23,620 nt of DNA. It comes from Ectocarpus siliculosus. Lineage: Eukaryota; Sar; Phaeophyceae; Ectocarpales; Ectocarpaceae. Positions within the stretch are counted from its first letter, which is position 1. The number at the start of each line of letters is the position of its first letter. The notes beneath the pieces were generated by a model, which was not told the DNA's origin, made no database searches, and saw nothing but the letters and a program-made list of their open reading frames with translations. This document shows, one piece after another, positions 1-12,400 of the stretch. The DNA lies in contig FN649733.1 of NCBI GenBank assembly GCA_000310025.1, positions 3,123,956 to 3,147,575 on the forward strand, read 5' to 3'. The position numbers and the translations under genes are program-made.

Positions 1-349
1 GTCGATTCGACAACGACAAGTTGCACTTGGTTTCTTCAACATGACCCACGTCGGACTGCAGCTGTCTTTATACAAGCCCCTAGACACGGAGCGAAAATGA
101 AGTGCTCTGAACCAAAAGAGACCCGAACCAGCTAGCTCCTACAGGCAGGTATCCGCGCGTGTACATGCCCATACCTCTTTGATATTCACGAGGGTAATCT
201 ATGCCCACCTATTCGAAGCATCATGTGTCGTTATCGTCCTTCTCCCTCTACATATGCATGTACTCCGCCAGGCAGGAGTCGAAAGAGGCGGCAGGAGTCG
301 AAAGAGGCGGTGGGATTAGTCTGCGCGCGCAAGCTCGCCACCCGGTGCA
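1..349 (+). promoter_or_regulatory. Upstream flank: presumed promoter and 5' UTR
   Basis: No coding exon is recognisable here. The segment ends at the ATG of the large gene and should hold its promoter and leader. A TATA-like string occurs near 67-74, but nothing shows that it is used. A 19-bp unit is duplicated in tandem at 272-290 and 291-309, just before the start codon. The true transcription start cannot be read from sequence alone. Confidence 0.35.
272..309. repeat. 19-bp perfect tandem duplication in the leader
   Basis: The unit beginning gcaggagtcg and ending aaagaggcg occurs twice back to back (272-290, 291-309). It lies 40 bp upstream of the inferred start codon, so it is probably in the 5' UTR. 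No function can be assigned. Confidence 0.85.
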
Positions 350-450
350 ATGGCTGGATCCAACAACGACAGCGGCGGGGGAGACGACATAGCGGCAGCA
401 GTGGCTCGAGAGCTGAACGATCTACGTCTTGTGTTCGCTAACATTGCCGG
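350..450 (+). CDS. Exon 1: N-terminus (residues 1-34)
   Basis: The exon opens with MAGSNNDSGGGDD, a Gly/Asp-rich start, followed by a short helix (VARELNDLRLVFANIA). The ATG context is gcaATGg. The donor is GTGAGG at 451 and leaves phase 2, which the first base of exon 2 completes as Gly. No acceptor AG lies close upstream, so this is read as the first coding exon. Confidence 0.75.
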
Positions 451-3400
451 GTGAGGTTGCTTTGCGCGCGAGAGAACATTACAACGTTCAAACCATGATA
501 CAAAATCTCGGAACATTTCAGTCGTCGATACATTGTACAAGCAGGGTTTGTACATGTAGTCCCTGCTCCGCTTCGCAGAAGAGGGAGGATGTGTCCATGT
601 TGCGGGCGTGAGAAGTAAATATGAGATGGTGCCATGCAGTGACATGTGCGCGCGTCTTGCGTTTTGAAGGGCCCAACAATCGCATCTCTGCTTCGGCAAA
701 TGGGCAGCGCGCAATACCATTCATTCCCACAGGAGTCAGTCATTTTTAGGGTGGAAGTGTTGCAAGTCGTCCGTGGAAATATTTTACTCTGCAGCTTTTA
801 GACTATAGACCACGTGCCGAAGAGACGAAGACGAAGCAGTATGCTCACATGTAGTCAAATCATAACTGTCTTGTCGAGCCTGTTACCCACAGGGGAGATA
901 TCGCTGTTTGCTGCTCGGGGAACCGTAGAAAAATAGAAGTTGGTCACCGTGCAACACCAGATGTACCACGGACTCTCAGACTGTCTGTGGAAGATATTGG
1001 ATTTGTTGTGTTCTTTGTATGCGTATGACAGATCCATCTACATACTTGTACATCTATGCATATGCCAAGAAAAAATGTGCCTGGAGCACATCTCTCTTGG
1101 TACATATGTTGGTCGCTTCAAGTAGACAGGCTCTTCAACGCTAGTGTGCATAATGTAATTAGTAGTCGACGTTTTTTATTGACACACACATCATTCTCAA
1201 AGCCCGACAGCGTGTTCACGGCTGTCTTGACGGGGCGCCAATCACCACTATTTACATCATCATTGTTGTGCGCTCGTGGCCCCGGCACTACTCGTGTCGC
1301 TGCATGCAAGCAATCTACGTTCTTGTTCCCAGTTTTATCACTTAAAACATCGCAATATGGCAGCAGTCGAGCACCATTTGCATTGTATTATTACCCCTGA
1401 AGTTCTCGACCAACATCGTCCGTATGTACACACACCACGAACGCCAGGTACAAAAAGTTTGTGGGACTTCGGAGCGTCCTCAAGCTTAAAGAGGTCAAGG
1501 CGCAGATCGCGGAGGGCGATGTCTACGTGGAGGATCTGGAGAGCGCCTGGCTTGAAGCGTGCGCTGTGAAGGTGACAGGTCGGCTGTGAGGTTTACCGAA
1601 GACCGTTCGTGCCCATGTTGCGTGGATTCAATCCTGCTGGCATTTCTTCCCCATACCATGGAGGCCAGACCGACATGATAGGAGTTTTCTGTGCGACCAC
1701 GGCTGGTCCACCCAAGCAAGCATACCGAAAGTTGTAGCCCCAGATTCCCAGGACATATTAATTCGATATGTTTTTCTTTTACGCACTTGTTGCCGCCATG
1801 AGACTCGGTATTGCTTGCAGCAGCGCCCATCAAGCATGAAAAAAGGCTTGGACGTCATACTCTTGGCTCTTCTCCTTCCTGTGCCAACCTGCATTCCGTT
1901 TCCATACGGGATAAACCCGACTTGAAATTTCAAACTGCAGCAGTAGGCTCTGATAACGCCTGACAAATCGTGGATCACACAATATTTTTGAGGCGTTCCC
2001 TCATGTGGCATGTGTAGCAGGGGTTGCTGGGGTTACAGTAGTTAGTTTTTCAACTTGCGGTGTGTAGTTTGTGTAGCAGGAGGCGAAAACTACATGGAGG
2101 TACAGGACATCCACGAAGCTCGGAAAACAGCCGTCAGTGTGGAATATCTTTCACTGAAGAGAACTCAACGGAAACCGCGACTTCTTTCCCCTTGCATGAA
2201 GTGCGGTATCTGTGAAAACGGTGGGAGAATACCATGCACTATTACTGAAGCATGCCAACATGTCTAGACCATGCCCCTTGTTTTTTTCCCCCTTTTTTTT
2301 TACCGAACGAAGGGGGTCTCGTCTGTGGACCCCGAGGACGGCAAGGGAGGCACGCACCACGTCCACCAGCGGTCATCGTGGGGGGTGTGCACGGAGCTAT
2401 CCTTCGAAGGCTTCGTGCACTTTCTTAGGCTGTGCGAGGAGAAGGCTTCGCTCTCAACCGGTGAATAACATCTGTTGCTAAACAAATGGCGGTATGTATT
2501 GCGCACAGACGCGTTTGTTTGCGTTGCGTTGTCGTCGACACCGGGATTGTTCCGGGAGAATGTAGTGGTGTGCAACAGCTCGCCCGAAGGGGTCCGTTTC
2601 GACGGATTCATGACAGAATGGCTAGTCCTTTTTCGTGGTGTGTCCTGCGTTGCGTTGACTTGATTTGTTGTGTCTCTCGTGTCATCGTGGTTTCGTATCG
2701 CAGTTGCTGGCATGCCTTGTCGATCAAACTGTTTGTCTGAACAAATACAACGAGGCTTTGTGTTTCGCCAAAACCCGTCAGTAACCCTTGTTGCGCAAAC
2801 CTTGCTGTGTCATAGAACGTTGAACCGGCTCCGTGGGTACATAGCCTGGCGATGTGACGCGGCACGTGTGTTGCCCCAATCCGCACGCTTGTTTTACCGC
2901 TTTGTGTGTGCTTTGCGGTTAATTTTCACATAATCTTCCTTTTCTTGAGCTTGTCCCGCCCACCCGTAAATTGTCGACAACACACAAGACTTTTCGAAGT
3001 GTTGACTATTCCCATTATGCAAGTTCTATTCCTCTTTCTGTTTTCGAAACCCGAAACGTCTTCAACACATGCACAACGCATCTTGTGTTCCCAAGAAAAA
3101 CAAAAGGTTGAGCTCGTTCGTCACACTCTGTACTTACCTTCTTACCACCTCTTTTCTTTTGTCGGATTAACACGGTTTTCGTACGTTTTCTTTTCTTTTC
3201 AGACCTGGCGACGGCGACTGAGGCTTCTCCCAAAGACCCTGCGACCGGGCGCGACCTCGTGGCGGCGAGGCACCGCATGGTCGGCCTGCTGCGCGCCACC
3301 CTCACGGTCCACCAACGGGGGGGGGGCGGAGAAGAAGAGGTGCGTTACCTTAACTTTTTTTGTGTGTTTTCAACTAATAGACAAGACAGATTGGACTACT

Positions 3401-6400
3401 GTTGGTCACCGAGGTGTATTTGGCACGTTTCGCACCCCCTAGCGTGCACCTATATAGCTGTGCATGCAGCTTGGCCGAAGGCAAGAATCAGTGTCTCAAA
3501 TTCCCATGTCCTCTGGCGACTCCGAGTCTCCCTTACTTCAGTAGCTGAGTCTCGCTAATTTTCCAACCAAGACTATTTAGTCACTTGGACTCCATCCCGC
3601 TACTACTGCTCTGATCCCGATTCCCACGTTCTTCTTCTTCGTCGTCCTACTCCCCCCCCCCCCCTAGGAGATCGAGCATCCCGCTGACCTGAACGCTCCG
3701 CTCGGAGAGACGCTGCACTCGTCGATGGTGCGCGCCGCCGTTGAGGAAGGTTTGGCGCACCACAACCCGGACGTGCTGCACGAGCTGATGAGGACTGGGG
3801 TGTACAAGGAGTCGGAGGAGGGAGTGCAGCTGGATCGGGATGAGAAAAAGGTAGCGTACTGATTCATGTCCTCAACGTCTCGGTGTACCTTAGAGGGAAA
3901 CGCGTTGACGCCTAAAGGCCGAGGTTTTGTGAAGATGAGCACGGCTGTGAGCTAGGGCGTATTGCTCTGCTTGGACGTTGTGGCGCCTCGCCAAGCGCGC
4001 CTCGCCAAGCGCATAAGGAAAGGCGATTCCTGCGTACATCTGTGGGACCAAGACGTTCGAAACGGTTTGCTGTCTCGCGAGTGGGGAACTTGTACTCAAA
4101 GAGCCGGCAGGCCATGCAAAAGCTGCATGGTGCTGCGTCTGTCTGTTCTCATGGGCCATCATATCTCCGCCTGTCTGTTTCTTTCTGTCTGTCTGCCTGC
4201 CTCTCTCTATTTCTCTCTCTCCGCCTTTACCTCTCGCTGTCTCGCTCTCCCTCTCTCCCTCTCTTCCTCTGTTTTTCTCTCTCTGCCCGTTCGCATGTAT
4301 ATATCGCTCTTCCCCCCCCTCTCTCTCCCGCTGTTGCGTGTCGGCTCCCCCTCGTTCCCCGCGTTCGACCAGGCCTCCCTGCGGCACGGCCTCCTAGACA
4401 GGAAGTTCTCCCACCACGACCTCGTCCGCTCGGGCATCATCCTCAAGGAGCAGACGCCGGGACAGCTCGCCGGCGAGAGGGCTCTAGCCGCCAGCCGCGT
4501 GTCACGGCACTTGCAACAGCGCAGCGCCGGGCAGTGCCGGGGATTTTCTCCTTGCCGGGGGCAGAAACGGGGTTTCTACTGCTGCGGCGGTGAGAGGGGG
4601 GGGGGGGGGGGCGTACTCATTTGTTGCTTGCCGTAGTCATTTGACCATTGACCACGCGTCCCTTTCGAGACGGAGCACCGTTCCTACCCCTACTAGAGAC
4701 ACCACCAACATTTGGGAGCTCTTTACGTTTCTGCCACAAACTCCATAAAAATTTCTTGCACATCTTATCCCCGTCCTCTAGGGCCTCTTGTGCCCACCAT
4801 CTATCCCCAATTATCGCGATCGTTTTTTCGCTGTTGTCTAATTTACCAAACTTGTCCATGTCACACCCTCTCTGTCTCATTTCCTCCTCGAGATCCTCTC
4901 TTTCCTTCCTGTACAACTCACACTGCGGGGGTGTACTCATAGTCGTGCATGCCGTAGTCGTTAGACCGTTGACCTCGCATCCCTACAAAGCCGGGACAGA
5001 GCACGCCGGGTTCTCACCGGACCAGGCTCTCGCATCACCAAGCGCGAAGCGCCGTGAGGTATTCGGCGAGTCGCATGAAGGGTGCCGCTGCATCCTGCTA
5101 AGGGTGTTCGGCATCTTGTGCTTACTTCCTTGCGTACGGATGACAGCTGCGTATGACTTAATTTATTTTCTGGTGCTTTCATTTCCAGAGACAGTTAAAA
5201 GCACTGTGTAACTGCCTCGAGGGTGCTTGACCAATGTAACACGACGTGGTGCGATCATCCCCTTTGCGCGGAGTGAGGGTTCTTGACCCCGCACAACATA
5301 ATCAACTCGACCACCATTCACAGTTACCGCAAAAAAGAAAAAACAAAGGCAAGAAAAAAGCGGTAACCTGGTTGTCGATCTCACGAAGTGATCGGCTTGT
5401 TTTACAACATCGCTGCCAAGCGACGAAAACGGAGGGGGGGGGGGGGGTACTAATGTTTTTCGCATGCCTTAGCTGTTGACCACGCGTTCTCGAGAGGAGG
5501 AGGGGTTTGTCGTTTTCGTTATTGTTGTGGCTGGCTGGTGTTAGTGTTTCGGATTGAAAAAGGCGCGGGCGAAGAGAACGAGAGATTTTTGTCAGGTTTG
5601 CTGAGTGTGCTGGTGGGGGCTGCTAACTCTTTGGCAACAACGGCAACAACGTAGTTTAGATCGCGATAGACGTGACAGTCGGAAACGTGAGGTCTTACTG
5701 ATTTGCAACGTGGTTGGGTGGTGATGCTGCTGTACATCAGGGCTGGAGGAAATAATTTGAGTCCGGGTACGGACAGCCAGTCAACCAGCGATCCAGCCCC
5801 TATCCGTCTGGATGTGTGTGGCGTTGTCGGGACCAGGGTTTTTTGTGGTATGTTTGCCACGAGCTGGCTAAACTGGAGAGGTACTTAGTATGTCCATTTA
5901 CAAAGGAACATCTTCCACTTGCTCTCAGCAATAATAACTTAAAACCCCCAATGTTAAAACGCGTACGGTCACAAGGAGGACAAGAAAACGATAAGTCTTG
6001 GGAAATGAATCAACTTGTTGTCCGTCAAACCTCTGTGACTACCGGAACACCACCAGCACGCTGAGGAGCATCGTTTGAGTGACGGCGTGCTCCTTTGTGG
6101 CGGCCCGATATTTTAGGCATTGAAGAGAGGGAAATCAAGAACCCCCGTCACACACGCGATGGGAGAATAGTTGAAGCCTTGTTGATCAGCTGAGACAAAA
6201 TAGTATAGAGGCGTTTTTTCCACCTTGGCGTTTCGTTGGTGGTCTCCGAAGGCAAGCGAAAATCGAGCAACTACTACATAATACCATGATCAGCTAAGGA
6301 ACTACAATATATTGTCCTGCTGTATTTCCTGATTTGGGGGTTTTCTAATCACAAACGCCTTGCTGTCTCAATCAAAAGCTAGAAGAATATTGGCCACGCG

Positions 6401-9400
6401 CCTAACACTATTCGCTTTGTGCTACGGACGCACGACAGGGCCAACATCGCCGCCACCCCTCCCTGGATGAGCTTAAGGCCCGGGGCATCTATCGCACCCC
6501 CGAGCAGCTGGTGGAAGACGAGAAGCAGCACAGGCTGGCGCGGGCCTTCCTCGAGCAGGGGCTTGGCCACAGGTGGGTGGACATGACCACGGTGCTAACG
6601 GTGTTGTCGTTGTTGGCTCTCGTTGTTGTTTTCGCTTCCTGGCACTTGTCCGTAGCTCCGTGGTAATCCTGAGGATGGAGAAACGACTTCCCTATGGTTG
6701 CATATGCGTGGTTATTCCGGCGAAGTGCGAGCCTTCGTTTCAACCTGCTCTCCCAGGGGGTATCACACCCGAATCGCTGACAACATATTATGGGTTTTGT
6801 AGCCGGTACGAATGCATCTTAGCTTTGCCTTCGTGGCCTACTTTGCCGCCCCTCGAACCCGTTCGGTAGTTGTACCCGTCAACAGAGACAGGAAGGCATC
6901 AAGAAAATACAGAGGCAATGTTAAATAAAAAACTGACGGAGACCCAGCAGAACAGATAAATAGACGGCAGAGAAAGCGGACCGAGAAAAGAAGCAAGCGA
7001 CAACAAGCACGTATGAAGGTCGGCGAGAGGGGTATTCGTGCATGTGCTGCTGCCTTGGACACATGTTCCGTGTGATATCTCCCCGCGAATGTTGACAGCC
7101 ATCACGAGAGCCTGGGCACAGGGAAAACGCGTAGATGTGCGTGCCAATAGAGAGCTGCACGATTGCTTCGTTGCTGTCAACTCCAGTTCAAGGCGAAAAA
7201 TGTTGTGATCGACCGCGCTAACCGGCTGACCAATGAAAAGACGTCAGCCTCAGTGTGTGTCTATGCGTGTTTTTTTTTTGTCGACCGCGTTAACCGGCTT
7301 ACCAACGTATTGTGTGTGTCTCTCGCGTTTTTGAGCAAGCAGGGCCAATATTTCCGACCTGAAGGAGAGAGGGATCTACCTCAGCCAGGAAGACCGGGCC
7401 AAGCAGAGCCTCCAGAGGGCCATGCTGGGCGATGTGATAAGCAAGTCGTTCAGAGAACGCCCCTACAGGTATAAAAAACAATTTCACACCCACACCTTTT
7501 GGCTTGGCTCTTGTCAACTTGGCATTCGTTTCTTGTTGGTCGTTGCTTTGTTTGTCGGCGAGAGAGGCGTTATTGCTTGGTTCTCCTGATCATACTTTAC
7601 CGATTTCATCGCGGGTGACCCCCCCTTCACGGCGGAAGGGGCGCTTCATATCGTATCTGGGAATTCTCTGTGATTCCCCCAACCGGGCGGCCCCCTGGAT
7701 GCATTGCTTGCCCTCAGGTTTGCTGCGACTATCGTGGGCCTCTGCCTGTTGATTACTCGCAGTTCGAATGTTGTCAGAGGTCGATTGGGTCAAGGAGGAG
7801 ATCTCACAAGTCTAGGTCATGCTGTAATGTGGTTGGAGGCGCCACAGCCGTGACGGGGATGTGGACACTACATGGCATGCATGCCCTTTCACCGCTCTTT
7901 CTCCGTGCACGTTCTAGAGAGCAACATGCATCAAACAAGCACGCAAGTACGGTGCTTTTTGTATTTGCTGTTGATAAATAGTGCTGTTGCTCCTCCACCT
8001 GCTGCTGTTGATTTTTTCTTCGCCACTGTTGTTTTTTTTATGACGATGGTGGTGATGGTGGCGGCGGTGGTGACTTATTTTTTGCCATGTGTTGGCTGTC
8101 GTGAATTGTACTCAAGAGAGGACCTGATGGACCGCGGGGTGCTGGAGGCGTCTCAGCTGAAGAGCGCCTTCGAGACTCTCGAGAAGGAGCAAGGCGGGCC
8201 GATCAAGACGGTCGACGACGTGCTGAAGTGGCCGCTCGTCGCCACCGCGGTCAAGGAAGGAGTGGTGGGTTCTTGTAGCCGCAGCCGCACAAATTCATGA
8301 GGAGCGTGTGTCTGTACTCGTGGCCGTACTTGTACATGCCGTGGGAGGGGGGGGGGGGTGCCAATGGTCATGAGTACCCCGGAGTCTTTTGACCTCGAGT
8401 AACGGCAGAGCAGGCATGAAGTAGGCCGTTTTTCGCACGCCAGGCTTGCAAAGCACCAAGCTCGTCGTAGCCCCGCTTGGGGTTCGCGAAAATTTGAATG
8501 AAAGGCGAGCTTCACCCTTGCAGGGACCGCTTGTGGGAGGTCTTCGATGACCTTCAGTTACTTTGTTTGGTTTGCCTGACACAGCCGTGCATGGCATAAG
8601 AAACGACCCTAAGCGAAAGGTGAGGGGGTCTTTAGTGTAGGTTGGACAATGTTGAGCGGCTCACGAATGTTAGACGGACCAAAACGAAAAGCATTAAGCA
8701 TTTGGGTCGGCGTGAACGGAGGTTCTCGTCACTCGTCATGTATGGAATTTTTGCCAATGAACGCACGTCCTCTCGGTATGGGTCGTCGGGAGTTAGCGTT
8801 ATTCAACGAGAATTTCCCGGGTACAGTCATGACGATGTGTACCACGTCCCGGTCCCGGCGAACGCAGAAGCCTTTTTTTTTTCGTCCTACTCTGACTTCT
8901 CTACAACGTACCGCTCAAGCCTGGCCAAGCAGAAGCTTGGTGTTTTGTGCGTATCCGAACCTCTCGAATTGCCTGGACGGACTTGAGTATTCTTGTCGGT
9001 GGTTCTATTGTCGTTGTTGCTTTCACGGGAAATGGTCGCCTTTCGCTGTACGCCGTCACCACGGCAGTATCAATCGTTCGAAGGTTATTAATTTTACCAT
9101 CGTGTCCTTTTCCGACTCATTTTTCCCTTCAAATGAACCCCGTCGGCAAGGAAAACGTAAGGTTTCGATTGGTCAACTCGAGCACACGTTGACTCACCGG
9201 CAAAACGTGGTCGAAAATTCAACCGACAGGTAAGAATGTCGGTCGTTAAGGACGCCTTTGCGATGGCCATGAAGACCCCCGATGGCGACGGCGACGGCGG
9301 CGGCGGCGGTGGTGGTGAAAGGCAGCAGATGAGCTACGAGGAGTTCGATAAGTTCCTGTCCTCGGCGGAGACCACACAGGTGAGTGAGTGGATGACTTCC

Positions 9401-12400
9401 CGCGTGAAGAATTTTTTTTTCTTTTTTTCTCCGACTCCGTGCAAAGACTTCAACACCCCCCCCCCCTGCGACTGTGGTGTTTGTCTCGAACGGGTTGTAT
9501 CTCAGCGATTGGATGTACACGCTCTGAAAGAAATTGCGTGCGTTGTCGGCGACAAGCAGCAACCGCTATTCTCTTGACGTTGGTTGCTATCGTTGTTGTA
9601 TCGTTTTTTGTTTGCCGTTTTCGACGTTTTTTCGACGAATCCTCTCGTCCTATTATAGTGCGCCCGTCCTCCTTGTTGTTCCATTCCTGGGCAGCTTGCT
9701 GCCCGTGGTTGTTTGATGATACACACTCTAATTGCCGCTGCTCTACCTTTGCTAATGTTCCTCGCTGCCGTTCTCGACGCCAGCAGTACTGATGGAAACT
9801 CGGGAATAGTGCTTCTAGAGCCACTTCATTTCCCCCTTTAGACTATTTACTACCTACTTCGTGCAGATGAAGCGATTCCCATGCTGGTTCATGTTGCTGT
9901 TTCTCCTCATGCTGCCGTCTGCTGTTCTGCCTCCGCCGTTTTGCTTTCGGCAAGGTGGAGGAGGAGCCTTGCTCCCTCAAGCTTTGGGCGCTCATGCGGA
10001 TGCGGCCAGAGTTGGAGGACCAGGAGCACCACGAGGGGAACCGCAGGTGTGGTGGTTGTACCATACGTATTCCACGCTATACGGAATTTACCACCCCCCA
10101 TATGATACCTTGTGTGTGTTTTGCCATCCCACTTTTTTTGGATGTCGATTTCACACCGTTTGGGGTATTACTTGGACGCACCCGCCGGGGTCTTACAGGG
10201 AGAAGGCCACGCAAAATTTTATTTTTCCTCACTTTCCTGCCGCGATGCTCGCCTTAACTTTCATCGCGAGAAGCATAAAGATCCAGCCTGTCCTCTTCCG
10301 CGCCAACCGTGAGGTCGAGTTAAGTGTACTCACGGATAGTTGGTTGTCCCTGGTTTGTTGGGGGCATGGTGCAGTGAGAGAAAAATCAACGCTCGTGTGG
10401 CTGTGCCGAGGTTCGAACTCCTGTTCAACCGTCAGAAGTGTGTGTGATCACATCATCCGACAAATACAAACGACTATCCATGCAGTTGTGATAGTGGGCG
10501 GTGACAGGATTGAAAATGCCTACTGCGTGCTTAGCGCCGCGCCGTCCCTATCCATCGTATAAGTAGAGCGTAGAGCAAGGTATGTAGGCTTGGCAGCAGT
10601 GCCGAGTTCGTTGGGCTAATCCTGCCACCTTTGACTTGGTTAGCTTTTGAGGCGCTGATTCGGCTCACTCTGATGCTACATACGTGCCTGATTCGACTCT
10701 ATCAACCATTTTCGGGCCATTCGGTGCAAACAACCCTCAGGAGAAACGCTTTGATTGCCCGCGGGCTGGAGGAGGAGCTTGGCAAGAGGGAGCCCCTCGA
10801 ACGCCTGGTAAGCTTGTTGCCGTACACACATTTTCAACACCTTCTCACCAATTGTATATTCTTCAAAATTTATATTTTGGATTGGCTACATGCTAGACGT
10901 TATCACGATTAGTACCTATGGTGACAGGGTAGCACATTCAACGCTCGCCACGCCAGAGAGGATCCGGCATGGAATTGGCTACCTTGGGTATGATATGTTT
11001 TGGTTCTTGCCGATCCGAAGTTCGTGTTGGTATCCGTTGTTATTTGGTTTATCTCCATTCAGTGGCCATGGGCAGGGGATACATCCACGAGCATGTTCAC
11101 GAGGCCAGGACTTCTGCCTTTCGAAACGCATGTTTCGCGTTGTATCTTTCTGTTGCCTCAATCTGCCCTACTTTGTTTGTTGCATTCCACTACTGTGCTG
11201 TACTGTTTTGCAGGCCAACAAGGGTATCTACCTGGAGAAGACCCCAACAGAGGGGGCCGTCGAGCGCGCCCACCTGACACACACGCTAGCACACGGCCTC
11301 GCCCACAGGCCGGCGCTTGCAGAGCTCTCGCACAAGGGGGTCTATCTCGATGTGGGTTGTCGTTTCGCATCATCAGTGTGTGGTGGGGGTGTTCTATCTC
11401 CGTTTTTTTGTCGCGTCTCTCTGGGTGTTCTGGCTGTGGGCATATTTCTGCGCTGATGACGACTAGCAAGTGCTCCACGCTTCTTCTTTTGTCTTCATTT
11501 GGTGAGCCGAATCGACAGAGGACACAGTACTGCCAACACGGCACCCCGTGCAGAGTGTACACCATGCCTGCACCCCTGTCCAGTCCTTTGCTCCCTCAGG
11601 CGCCCCCTCTTCTCGCTCAAAATGCTCATCATTCTGTTCCCTGTGCATTGTACGCTCATCATGGAGTACAGCCAGACGAGGACGAGAAGAGGCGCGTCCA
11701 GTTTTTTTGCCCCCTTGGGCTCCTGTTTTCGCTCAAAATGCGCATGATTCTGTTCTCTGTACGTTATGCACACAGTTTCTCAAGATGCGCATGATTCTTG
11801 TTCTCTGTACGTCGTGCACAAAGCCTCAAGAATCTCGTGATTCTGTTGCCTGACGTCATGCAGTCTCAAAATACCATTGAATTTGTTCCCTGTACGCGAA
11901 GCGCACAGTCTCAAGATGCTCATGATTCTTGTTCCCTGAATGTTAATCACACAGGGGGTCGCGCCAGATGAGCTCGAGAAGGCCCACCGCGATGCCCGCA
12001 ACTACCTGGAAGGGACCCTCTCTCTGCGGCCGACGATTGACACGCTCCAAGACAAGGGATACCTCGAGGTACGCACGCAAATAGGTGGTGGCAGTCAGCT
12101 TGGGTCACCTCAGCTCACTGCGTCAATCAATCCCTGGTTCGACATCACCCCTCGTTTTTTAGAGACCTCGAGCACCTACCTGCCTTGGAGGTAGAGGTGC
12201 TGCGCCTGATCATCCAGGCTCGATCTGTCGTACTAGACGTGACTGGGCGGAGGCCAGAGGTGCCGTTTATGAAGGTCTGTGTTTGGTGGGCGACGCTTGG
12301 AAAACTTCGGGCACCGACTGTGTGTTTTTCGGTAGGCAGGGGGGCTCTGATGTGTGATCCACTCGCGAGTATTTTTGCCTTGCCTCGGATAACCTGCACA

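Larger units (their letters stand above)
451..3202 (+). other. Introns 1-3 (451-1447, 1572-2312, 2461-3202)
   Basis: These introns are 997, 741 and 742 bp. I see no repeat family, RNA gene or extra coding exon in them. The short open frames they contain lack recognisable protein character and do not match the module patterns of the gene. Confidence 0.6.
4499..6438 (+). other. Intron 6 (1.9 kb), the largest intron
   Basis: It holds three minus-oriented retrotransposon 3' fragments (4596-5500). The remainder (about 5500-6438) shows no recognisable exon or repeat. Because the exon 6 donor is weak, an undetected exon here cannot be excluded. Confidence 0.6.
6573..11213 (+). other. Introns 7-12 (6573-7342, 7469-8116, 8265-9229, 9380-9954, 10047-10740, 10808-11213)
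   Basis: Apart from the 27-bp repeat in intron 7 and G- or C-runs (for example 8347-8358 and the C-run near 9460), nothing definable is seen. The open frames in these introns, on either strand, have no module or family character. Confidence 0.55.

Noticed and set aside
3890-4446. Long open frames over the CT-rich part of intron 5 on both strands
   Set aside because: They are simple-repeat translations (Ser/Leu-rich on plus, Arg/Glu-rich on minus) with no protein character, apart from the true exon 6 at the end of the plus frame.
5519-5860. Minus-strand open frame of 113 residues in intron 6
   Set aside because: No recognisable domain, no partner exon and no link to the retrotransposon remnants. 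Not supported as a gene.
8341-8380. Poly-G run as a further retrotransposon 3' end
   Set aside because: The sequence after the 12-G run (tgccaatggtcatgagtacc) does not match the family terminus.
10357-10430. tRNA-like box B (gaggttcgaactc) with an upstream box-A-like tggtgcagtgag
   Set aside because: No seven-base acceptor stem or proper T-stem forms around it, and no anticodon arm is convincing. Treated as chance or a decayed tRNA-derived sequence.
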